NCBI GenBank assembly: GCA_035295165.1
Contig: DATGJN010000089.1
Location: 1-64,000 of the forward strand
Origin: a bacterium
GTDB taxonomy: Bacteria; Sysuimicrobiota; Sysuimicrobiia; Sysuimicrobiales; Segetimicrobiaceae
Reading direction: 5' to 3'
Length of the DNA: 64,000 bases
A program made the translations under genes and the position numbers. Shown one piece after another: positions 46,102 to 53,388 of this stretch. The notes beneath the pieces are model-generated. The model saw only the letters and a list, made by a program, of their open reading frames with translations. It did not search any database and was not told where the DNA came from. Every line of letters begins with the position of its first letter. Position 1 is the stretch's first letter.

Positions 46102-46175
46102 TGGGGGGTCGGCTAACGGTAGGCCATCAGACTTTGGATCTGAGTGTCCAGGTTCGAATCCTGGCCCCCCAGCCA
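46102..46175 (+). tRNA. tRNA-Gln (anticodon TTG)
   Basis: Complete cloverleaf of 74 bases. Acceptor TGGGGGG pairs with CCCCCCA; anticodon stem TCAGA/TCTGA encloses the loop CTTTGGA with anticodon TTG; the T arm contains GTTCGAATC; CCA is encoded. A hairpin with eight-pair stem follows at 46215-46237 but has no T-tract. It stands alone between ridA and glmU. Confidence 0.96.
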
Positions 46176-46309
46176 TCCGCACCGGGGTCGGCGGCGTCCC
46201 CGACGCATCACGCCGACGCGGAGCGCGCGTCCGCGTCGCAGGGGCGGTGCCGCTCCGCCGCGAATCACGTGGAGCACCCCGGTACGCGCAGCGTTTCGGA
46301 GGCAACCCA

Positions 46310-47662
46310 GTGGAACAACCGGCCGCCGTCATTCTGGCCGCGGGCTATGGCACGCGGATGAAATCCGCCCTGCCCAAGGTTCTGCACCCCTTGTGCGGCC
46401 GCCCCATGCTGGCGTACGTGTTGCAGGCCGCACGACGCGCCGGCGCCGGCCGGATCCTCGTGGTCGTAAACCGCGAGAGTGGTGCGATCCGGGAGGCGAT
46501 CGGGGGCGGCGCGGACTACGTCGTGCAGGACCCCCCGCGCGGGACCGGTGACGCGGTGGCCCGCGCGCTCCCCAGGACGCGCACAGGACTGGCCTACGTG
46601 ATCTACGGCGACATGCCGTTCGTGTCGGTGGACACGTTGCGCGCCCTGCGGCGGGCGGTCGGGCGCACCGGCGCGGCCTCGCTGGCGACGCGGGTCGTGG
46701 AGCAGACGCGGCGGTTTGGACGGATCGTGCGGGATCCAGCCGGCCGGTTTGCGCGCATCGTCGAGGAGAAGGACGCGACCCCCGAGGAGGCGGCGATTCT
46801 CGAGGTCAACGCCGGGATGTACTGCGTGCGGGTGGCCGAGATGCGCTGGGCGCTCAGGCGTGTGCGGCCGGACAACCGTCAGGGGGAGTACTATCTCACC
46901 GACGCGGTGAACGTGCTCGCGGCCGCTGGGCGGGACGTCACCACGGTAACCGTCGAGGACCCCGACGAGATGGTCGGCATCAACACGCGCGACGATCTTG
47001 CGGACGCCGATGCGGTGCTGCGCCGACGGATCCTGCGGCGGCTGATGCTCGACGGGGTGACGGTGGTGGATCCCGCGTCCACGTTTGTCCACGACAGCGT
47101 TCGGATCGGTCGCGACACCGTGCTGCATCCGTTCACGATCGTGACCGGGCGGACCGTGATCGGCCCCGCCTGTGAGATCGGCCCGGGCGCTCGTCTCCAC
47201 GATGCCGTCGTCGGGCGGGGCGTGCGGGTGCGGGACTCATCGCTCGAGCAGTGCCGCCTCGGCGACCGAACGGCCGTCGGACCGTACGCGCACCTTCGGC
47301 CGGGCACGGTGGTGGGCCGGAACGTCGAGATCGGGAACTACGCCGAGATGAAGCAGGTGCGCATCGGCGATCGCACGAAGGTGCATCATAAGAGCTACCT
47401 GGGCGACGCTTGGATCGGGACGGATGTGAACATCGGGGCCGGGACGATCACGTGCAACTACGGCCTGGACAGGCGGAAGCACCGAACCACGATCGGCAAC
47501 GGCGCCTACATCGGGAGCGACTCGATGCTGGTGGCGCCGGTGCGGATCGGGGCGGGCGCCGTGACCGGCGCGGGTTCGGTCGTGACGAAGGATGTCCCCG
47601 CACGCGGCGTGGCGGTCGGCGTGCCCGCGCGCGTGATCCGGCGGCTCAACGGCCGGCGATAG
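46310..47662 (+). CDS. glmU: Bifunctional UDP-GlcNAc pyrophosphorylase / glucosamine-1-phosphate acetyltransferase
   Basis: Enzyme of 450 aa making UDP-N-acetylglucosamine for peptidoglycan and surface glycans. The N-terminal uridyltransferase shows VILAAGYGTRMKSALPKVLH and YGDMPFVSVDTL; the C-terminal left-handed beta helix carries YAHLRPGTVVGRNVEIGNYA, HHKSYLGDAWIG and CNYGLDRRKHRTTIG, the acetyl-CoA site. The GTG at 46310 has CGGAGG in front. It precedes prs as in Bacillus, and its product feeds the WecA/TagO-type transferase and WecB encoded downstream. Confidence 0.95.
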   Translation: MEQPAAVILAAGYGTRMKSALPKVLHPLCGRPMLAYVLQAARRAGAGRILVVVNRESGAIREAIGGGADYVVQDPPRGTGDAVARALPRTRTGLAYVIYGDMPFVSVDTLRALRRAVGRTGAASLATRVVEQTRRFGRIVRDPAGRFARIVEEKDATPEEAAILEVNAGMYCVRVAEMRWALRRVRPDNRQGEYYLTDAVNVLAAAGRDVTTVTVEDPDEMVGINTRDDLADADAVLRRRILRRLMLDGVTVVDPASTFVHDSVRIGRDTVLHPFTIVTGRTVIGPACEIGPGARLHDAVVGRGVRVRDSSLEQCRLGDRTAVGPYAHLRPGTVVGRNVEIGNYAEMKQVRIGDRTKVHHKSYLGDAWIGTDVNIGAGTITCNYGLDRRKHRTTIGNGAYIGSDSMLVAPVRIGAGAVTGAGSVVTKDVPARGVAVGVPARVIRRLNGRR

Positions 47663-47770
47663 GCGTGCCCGTCGGCGGCGAGCGCGGCGACGGCCGCGGC
47701 CGGCCCGATGCGTCGGGTGACGAGCGCGCGGCGGGGCGTCGTGGGGGGCGGGCGGCGGAGGGAGTGCGGA

Positions 47771-48751
47771 ATGGCGGGGTCGGGCGTGCGGGTGTTCAGC
47801 GGGACCAGTAATCCCAGCCTCGCGCGGGGCATCGCCGACTACCTGCGCGTCCCGCTCGGGGCGATGCACGTGTTCCGGTTCGCCGACGGCGAGATCGGCG
47901 TTCGGATCGACGAGAGCGTGCGCGGACTCGACGTGTTCGCGGTCCAACCCACCTGTCCGCCTGCCAACGAGACGCTGATGGAGCTGCTCGTGATCATCGA
48001 CGCGCTCCGTCGCGCGAGCGCCGCTCGCGTCACCGCCGTCATTCCCTACTTCGGATACGCGCGCCAGGACCGGAAGATCAAACCGCGGGAACCGATCACT
48101 GCAAAGCTCGTCGCCAACCTGCTGACGACCGCCGGCGCGGACCGGATCCTCACGCTCGATCTGCACACGGGACAGCTGTGGGGCTTCTTCGATATCCCGC
48201 TCGACCACCTTCCCGCCCGGATGATCCTGGGAAACCACTTCCTGTCCCTCGGCCTCGAGAACGTCGTGGTCGTCTCTCCAGACATCGGGGGCGTCAAGCG
48301 CGCGCGCGAGTTCGCGGAATACATCCGCGCGCCGCTGGCGATCATCGACAAGCGTCGTGACCGTCCCAACCAGGTCGCCGAGATCGTCCACGTGATCGGC
48401 AAGGTCTACCGGAAAACCGCGATCCTCGTAGACGACATCATCGATACCGGCGGCACCCTGACGAGCGCCGCCGAGGCGCTGATGAAACGGCAGGCGCTCG
48501 GCGTCTACGCGTGTTGCACCCACGCCATCCTGTCACCGCCCGCGGTCGCACGGATCCAGCGCTCGCCGATCGAGCAGCTCGTGGTCACCGACAGCATCCC
48601 GGTGCCGCCTGAGAAGCGGACGTCCAAGCTCACGGTCATCTCGGTCGCCGGGCTCGTCGGCGAGGCGATCCAGCGTATCCACGGCGAGCAGTCCGTCAGC
48701 GAGCTGTTCAGTACCCCCCGTGTGATGCAGCCGGCGACCGAAGGGGACTAG
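47771..48751 (+). CDS. prs: Ribose-phosphate pyrophosphokinase (PRPP synthase)
   Basis: Enzyme of 326 aa making PRPP from ribose 5-phosphate and ATP. VFSGTSNPSLARGIADYL, VIPYFGYARQDRKIKPREPI, LTLDLHTGQLWGFFDIPLDH and the PRPP loop AILVDDIIDTGGTLTSAAE are all intact. PRPP is also the effector of the PurR encoded 5 kb upstream. The ATG at 47771 has GGCGGAGGGAG in front; the earlier in-frame GTGs give an arginine/glycine-rich tail unlike the family. Confidence 0.96.
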   Translation: MAGSGVRVFSGTSNPSLARGIADYLRVPLGAMHVFRFADGEIGVRIDESVRGLDVFAVQPTCPPANETLMELLVIIDALRRASAARVTAVIPYFGYARQDRKIKPREPITAKLVANLLTTAGADRILTLDLHTGQLWGFFDIPLDHLPARMILGNHFLSLGLENVVVVSPDIGGVKRAREFAEYIRAPLAIIDKRRDRPNQVAEIVHVIGKVYRKTAILVDDIIDTGGTLTSAAEALMKRQALGVYACCTHAILSPPAVARIQRSPIEQLVVTDSIPVPPEKRTSKLTVISVAGLVGEAIQRIHGEQSVSELFSTPRVMQPATEGD

Positions 48752-48758
48752 GTCCCGC

Positions 48759-49883
48759 ATGACGATCTCCCCGCTCGTCGTGGCCGGCCTGATCGGCCTC
48801 GTCGTCGCGTACCTGTTGACCCCCCTCGTCCTGTGGCTCGCCACGCAGTTCGGCGTCGTCGCGAAGCCGGGCGGCCGTCACATCCACCTCCGTCCCGTCC
48901 CGCGCCTCGGGGGGCTGGCCGTGTACGTGGCGTTCGTGGCCGCGGTCGTCGTCGGCCTGCCGGTCGGGCATCCGATCCACGTGGCGATCGGCGCGCGGCA
49001 GGTGCTGGTCACGATCCCGTACACGCCGGCGATCGACCGTCCGATCATCGGGCTGCTGCTCGGCGCCACGCTGATCACGCTGCTCGGCGCGATCGACGAC
49101 GTGCACGGCGTCCCGCCGCTGACGAAGCTGGCTGGGCAGTTGCTGGCGGCCGCCGTGCTCCTGCCGTTCGGCGTTGGCATGGACGTGCTCAGCAACCCGC
49201 TCGGCGGCATGTTCTTCGTCGGCCCGTTGGGCGCCGTCGTCACGGTCGCGTGGCTCGTCGCGCTGTGCAACGTGATGAACCTGATCGACGGTGTGGACGG
49301 GCTGGCGACGGGGATCGCCACCATCGCAGGGGCGACGCTGCTCATCGCGTCGTACCTGCGGGGTGACGTGGGGACCGCGGTCGTCGCAGCCGCGCTCATG
49401 GGGGCGGCGCTCGGCTTCCTGCCGTACAACTTCAACCCGGCGCGGGTCTTTCTCGGCGACACGGGCTCGATGCTGCTCGGCTACATCCTGGGCGGCCTGT
49501 CGGTGCTCGGGACGTACAAGAGCTACACCGCGCTGTCGCTGCTGGTTCCGCTTGCCGCGCTGGGTGTCCCGGTCGCGGACACGGCTCTAGCGATCATGCG
49601 CCGCTGGCGCAGCCGGCAGCCGATCTTCCAGGCCGATACCGGCCATCTCCATCACCAGTTGTTGCGGCGGGGGTTGAGCCAGCGGCAGACGGTCGCGGTG
49701 CTCTACCTGGTGACGGGCGTGCTTGGGGCCAGCGCGCTCGTGCTGAGCGGGATCCACCGGTTCGACCTCATCGCCGTGCTTGGGGTCCTGCTCGCCATTC
49801 TCGCGGTCGGCGCGCGCCGCACCGGGCTCCTCGTGGGACGGGGCGGGAGCGCGGCCGCCGGGTCGGGAGGCGCGCCGCGGTGA
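48759..49883 (+). CDS. Undecaprenyl-phosphate sugar-1-phosphate transferase (WecA/TagO/MraY family)
   Basis: Polytopic enzyme of 374 aa with about ten helices that starts a lipid-linked glycan by moving a sugar 1-phosphate, probably GlcNAc-1-P, to undecaprenyl phosphate. Family motifs: KPGGRHIHLRPVPRLGGLA, IDDVHGVPPLTKLAGQ, NVMNLIDGVDGLATG, YNFNPARVFLGDTGSM and HLHHQLLRRGLSQRQ. It supplies precursors of the kind the LCP ligase would attach to the wall, or of an O-antigen-like glycan. GTGA overlap with wecB. Confidence 0.9.
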   Translation: MTISPLVVAGLIGLVVAYLLTPLVLWLATQFGVVAKPGGRHIHLRPVPRLGGLAVYVAFVAAVVVGLPVGHPIHVAIGARQVLVTIPYTPAIDRPIIGLLLGATLITLLGAIDDVHGVPPLTKLAGQLLAAAVLLPFGVGMDVLSNPLGGMFFVGPLGAVVTVAWLVALCNVMNLIDGVDGLATGIATIAGATLLIASYLRGDVGTAVVAAALMGAALGFLPYNFNPARVFLGDTGSMLLGYILGGLSVLGTYKSYTALSLLVPLAALGVPVADTALAIMRRWRSRQPIFQADTGHLHHQLLRRGLSQRQTVAVLYLVTGVLGASALVLSGIHRFDLIAVLGVLLAILAVGARRTGLLVGRGGSAAAGSGGAPR

Positions 49884-51037
49884 CGGAGCGCCGGCGCGTC
49901 ATGGTGATCTTCGGTACCCGCCCGGATGCGTTGAAGATGGCGCCGGTGGTCCGCGCGCTGCGAGCGCATCGCGACGAGCTTGCACCCGTCGTGGTGGTGA
50001 CCGCGCAGCATCGCGAGATGCTCGATCAGGTCCTGCGGTTGTTCTCGATCGACCCCGACTATGATCTGAACGTGATGACGGGGGCACAGTCGCTGGCGGA
50101 CATCACGATCCGCACGCTGCGCGGGCTCGAGCAGGTCATCGAGCAGGTCGCCCCGGCGATCGTCGTCGTGCAGGGCGACGCCGCGCCGAGCTACGTCGGC
50201 GCGCTCGCCGCATTCTACCGGAAAATCGCCGTGGCGCACGTCGAGGCCGGGCTGCGCACCGACGACAAGTACCAGCCGTTTCCCGAGGAGATGTACCGGC
50301 GGATGACCTCGGTCCTGGCGGATCTCCACTTCGCGCCCACGGCGACGGCCCGGGCCAACTTGGAGCGGGAGGGGGTGGCCCGCGCGCGCATCACGGTGAC
50401 GGGCAACACTGTGATCGACACGCTGCTCGACGTCGCTGGACGGGCGGACCTGGCGGTGGACCCCGGGGTGCGGGAGCTGCTCGCGCGGCCGGGACGGTGG
50501 GTGCTCCTGACGACTCACCGCCGGGAGAATTGGGGGGAACCCCAGCATCGCATCTTTCACGCGGTGCGCGACCTGCTCGATCGCTTCGTCGACCTCGAGT
50601 TGGTGTTTCCCGTGCACCTCAACCCCGTGGTGGGCGATCCCGCCCGGGCCATCCTGGGCACACATCCGCGGGCCCATCTGTTTCCGCCGTTGGACTACGC
50701 GTCGATCGTCCGTACCATGCAGGCCGCGACCCTCATCCTGACGGACTCCGGCGGGATTCAGGAAGAAGCGCCGGCGCTCGGGCGACCCGTGCTCGTGCTC
50801 CGGGACACGACGGAGCGGCCGGAGGGCATCCTCGCCGGCACGGCCAAGCTGGTCGGCACCGATCCCGCCGCGATCCTCGACGCCGCCGCGGAGTTGCTCA
50901 CCGATCGCGCCGCGCACGCCCGCATGGCGCAGGCGCGGAACCCGTACGGGGACGGCCGGGCGGCCGAGCGGATCGTCGCGGTGCTCCGGCGGCAACTCGG
51001 GTTCGAGGTGAACATTCCCGCGGAGTTCGCCGTTTGA
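49880..51037 (+). CDS. wecB: UDP-N-acetylglucosamine 2-epimerase (non-hydrolysing)
   Basis: Enzyme of 385 aa converting UDP-GlcNAc to UDP-ManNAc, a building block of linkage units and capsules. VMVIFGTRPDALKMAPVV (usually PEAIK), HVEAGLRTDDKYQPFPEEMY, TTHRRENWGEPQ and LTDSGGIQEEAPALGRPVL are the conserved segments. Translationally coupled to the transferase before it. The promoter of the next gene overlaps its stop codon. Confidence 0.94.
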   Translation: MTERRRVMVIFGTRPDALKMAPVVRALRAHRDELAPVVVVTAQHREMLDQVLRLFSIDPDYDLNVMTGAQSLADITIRTLRGLEQVIEQVAPAIVVVQGDAAPSYVGALAAFYRKIAVAHVEAGLRTDDKYQPFPEEMYRRMTSVLADLHFAPTATARANLEREGVARARITVTGNTVIDTLLDVAGRADLAVDPGVRELLARPGRWVLLTTHRRENWGEPQHRIFHAVRDLLDRFVDLELVFPVHLNPVVGDPARAILGTHPRAHLFPPLDYASIVRTMQAATLILTDSGGIQEEAPALGRPVLVLRDTTERPEGILAGTAKLVGTDPAAILDAAAELLTDRAAHARMAQARNPYGDGRAAERIVAVLRRQLGFEVNIPAEFAV

Positions 51038-51063
51038 CAGTGAGAAGGCGCGATGCCTATAAT
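51034..51063 (+). promoter_or_regulatory. Near-consensus promoter of the envelope-assembly block
   Basis: Perfect TTGACA (51034-51039), an 18-base spacer and perfect TATAAT (51058-51063). The -35 box covers the stop codon of wecB. This is the strongest promoter I see in the window and would drive the secreted small protein and probably the S55, TamB and later genes. Confidence 0.85.
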
Positions 51064-51090
51064 GAACTGATGTTCGTGAGGTGGTGCGGT

Positions 51091-51423
51091 GTGAGCCGCC
51101 TGCGGCACGTTGGGCTCGTCGGACTGACCGTCGTTGCACTTGCGGTCGCGCTTCCCGCTGCGAGCGTGGCGCAGAGTGTGATTGTGGTGCGGGCGGCGAT
51201 GTCCGGTCAGGTGCTGCCGCTGCGGCTCGCGACCGTGGGCGAGATGGTGAAGCGCGGCGATCCGCTGGTGTTTGTCCAGACGAGGACGAGCACGACGACG
51301 ACGGGCGGCGCAGTGCCGACGGCGGTAGCGCCCGTCGATGGGCAGGTCACGCAGGTGATGGTCGGCACGGGCGACTTCGTGAACATCGGCGATGCGGTCG
51401 TGGCGATCACACCGACGCACTGA
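51091..51423 (+). CDS. Small secreted protein with barrel-sandwich (lipoyl/HlyD-like) fold
   Basis: Protein of 110 aa: signal peptide (VGLVGLTVVALAVALPAASV, cleavage near AQS) and two half-domains, SGQVLPLRLATVGEMVKRGD and APVDGQVTQVMVGTGDFVNI, separated by a Thr-rich loop. The pattern is that of biotinyl/lipoyl-like or HlyD barrel-sandwich domains, but there is no modifiable lysine, so a structural or binding role outside the cytoplasm is expected. The GTG at 51091 is preferred: GAGGTGG lies six bases before it, and the ATG at 51070 falls at the expected transcription start. Function unknown; it leads the envelope block. Confidence 0.72.
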   Translation: MSRLRHVGLVGLTVVALAVALPAASVAQSVIVVRAAMSGQVLPLRLATVGEMVKRGDPLVFVQTRTSTTTTGGAVPTAVAPVDGQVTQVMVGTGDFVNIGDAVVAITPTH

Positions 51424-51572
51424 GTCGCCGGTCGGGAACGAACACGGGCGGTCTGTGAGGGGCAGCGGTGCCCCTCCTGCTGTTTTTGAGGCGGGTTCCC
51501 ATCATGCCGCCACATCCCGACCTCGTGCGGCGCCCTCGCCGGCGAGGGACGGCCAACGATAGGGGGGACAAC

Positions 51573-53378
51573 GTGCGGAAGGCGTGGACGATCGCCATCA
51601 TCGCCGCGACGGTTCTCGGCGGGATAGCGCCCAAGGGGTTGGCGCAGGGTCCCGCGGCCCCGCCGACGATGCCCCTCAGCGCCGTGCGGCCGGGGATGAC
51701 CGGGTACGGTCTGACCGTCATCCACGGGACCGCGATCCAGCGGTTCGATGTGACGATCCTCGGCATCCTTCACGGCGGCGCGGCGGCCGGCGACCTCATC
51801 CTGTTCCGCGCCGGCGGGTCGCTTATAAAGGATGCCGGCGGCAGCGCCGCAGGGATGAGCGGCAGTCCCATTTACATCCGCGACCGGATGATCGGCGCCT
51901 TGAGCTACGGGTATCAGTTCCCCGGCCCCGACGCCGACCTCAGCCTCGCCACGCCGATCGATCAAATGCTCAAGGTCTTGGGGAACGCATCCCCGCCGGC
52001 GTCGACGTCGGCGCCTCGCGTGTACACTGCGGACCACCCCGTGGCCACACCGGCCGGACCGGTGACGCGCGTCCTCGTGATGGACTCCGCGGCCGACGCG
52101 GCGGCGTACAATGCTCGCCCCCTACCGGGCATCGCCGCCGTGGTGCCGACCGCCGTTCCGCTGTTCTCGTCTGGACTCAGTCCCAACGCGTTCGGACTCC
52201 TGTCGCGCGTACTCCGCCGGTACAACGTGGTGCCGCACCAACGGTACGCGAGCGCCCGGGCGTTCGTGGCGCCCCCGCTCCAGCCGGGCAGCTCGCTCGG
52301 CGTAGAGCTCGTGCGCGGGGACGCCGACGTCGGCGCGATCGGGACGGTGACGTACCGCCGAGGCGATCGGATCTTGGCGTTTGGCCATCCGTTCCTCAAC
52401 GCGGGAACGGCTTCGATGCTGCTGTCGACGGCGTACATCGACACGGTCGTGCGCGCCCTCGACCAGCCCTTTAAGGAAGGAAGCATCGGCTCGCTGGTGG
52501 GGACGGTCAGCCAAGATCGGAGCGTTGGGATCTCCGGGACCGTGGCCAAGTTCCCCCGTACGTTCGGCGTGCGCGTGCAAATCCGCGACGCCGACGCGGG
52601 CATCATGCAAACGCTCGGCGCGCAGGTCGTCCGCCGGCCGGATCTCGCGGAGGGGCTCGTGCCGACGGCCGTGTTGAGCCTTGTCCAGCGGGGCCTCGAC
52701 CGGGTCGCGGGGGGCTCCGCTCAGGTGCGGATCGTGCTGCGCGCCCGGCAGTTCCCCAGCGAGATCGTCCGCGAGGATCTCGCCTACGACATCGGCGACA
52801 TCGCGACGGCGTCCGTGCTGGACGTGCCGGCCGCCACGCAGCTGTTGTTCGGCAACTTCTTCAGCAGCGTGGATCCCATCGATATGTCGATCAGCGTGAC
52901 CGTCACGAGACGTCCGAACACGGCGCTGCTGGTCGCCGCGCGCCCGAACACGACGACGGTGCACCCCGGGGATACGGTGCGGGTGGGCGTCGCGTTGCGC
53001 CCGTACGGCGACGGGGACCAGGTGAGCCAGGTCATCCAGTTTGTGGTTCCGCAGAGCTTTCCGTCCGGCCCGGCGTTTCTGCTGGTCGGAACGGCGGGGA
53101 CCCTCAACAACGCGAACGGCGCGTCGCCCGCCGATGAGTTTCAGGCGCTGGTGCAGCAGGAGGGCACCCCGTCCGGCGCGGCGTCGCTCGGTGAAGCGAT
53201 CGACGAGTTCCAGCACGTCGGGAAGAACACCGAAGTGTTGGTCGAACTCGTGCCGGAGGGCGTGCTAACGGCCGTGGGCAACAACGCGAACCCCGGGTTC
53301 GACGTGCCGGCCGGTACGACCATGCCTACGCCGTGGATCGTCCTCGGCAAGTTCCAGATTCCGGTGACGGTCAGGTAG
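51573..53378 (+). CDS. Secreted SpoIVB-type (S55) protease-like protein with permuted domain, copy 1
   Basis: Protein of 601 aa with a signal peptide (AWTIAIIAATVLGGIAPKG). Residues about 36-150 contain IKDAGGSAAGMSGSPIYIRD, like the C-terminal catalytic part of SpoIVB (serine S96). Residues about 250-330 contain TVTYRRGDRILAFGHPFLNA and GSLVGTVSQDRSVGISGTV, like the part of SpoIVB that carries the catalytic histidine (H272 here). In SpoIVB the histidine segment comes first, so the order is permuted. The last ~230 residues are beta-rich, with PGDTVRVGVALRPYG as in an Ig-like domain. It has no PDZ domain that I can recognise. The GTG start follows AGGGGGG. Tandem paralogue follows; substrate unknown. 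Confidence 0.75.
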   Translation: MRKAWTIAIIAATVLGGIAPKGLAQGPAAPPTMPLSAVRPGMTGYGLTVIHGTAIQRFDVTILGILHGGAAAGDLILFRAGGSLIKDAGGSAAGMSGSPIYIRDRMIGALSYGYQFPGPDADLSLATPIDQMLKVLGNASPPASTSAPRVYTADHPVATPAGPVTRVLVMDSAADAAAYNARPLPGIAAVVPTAVPLFSSGLSPNAFGLLSRVLRRYNVVPHQRYASARAFVAPPLQPGSSLGVELVRGDADVGAIGTVTYRRGDRILAFGHPFLNAGTASMLLSTAYIDTVVRALDQPFKEGSIGSLVGTVSQDRSVGISGTVAKFPRTFGVRVQIRDADAGIMQTLGAQVVRRPDLAEGLVPTAVLSLVQRGLDRVAGGSAQVRIVLRARQFPSEIVREDLAYDIGDIATASVLDVPAATQLLFGNFFSSVDPIDMSISVTVTRRPNTALLVAARPNTTTVHPGDTVRVGVALRPYGDGDQVSQVIQFVVPQSFPSGPAFLLVGTAGTLNNANGASPADEFQALVQQEGTPSGAASLGEAIDEFQHVGKNTEVLVELVPEGVLTAVGNNANPGFDVPAGTTMPTPWIVLGKFQIPVTVR

Positions 53379-53388
53379 CCTCGGGGCG

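Noticed and set aside
46215-46237. Terminator after tRNA-Gln
   Set aside because: A clean eight-pair hairpin, but no T-tract follows, so it is noted only in the tRNA entry.
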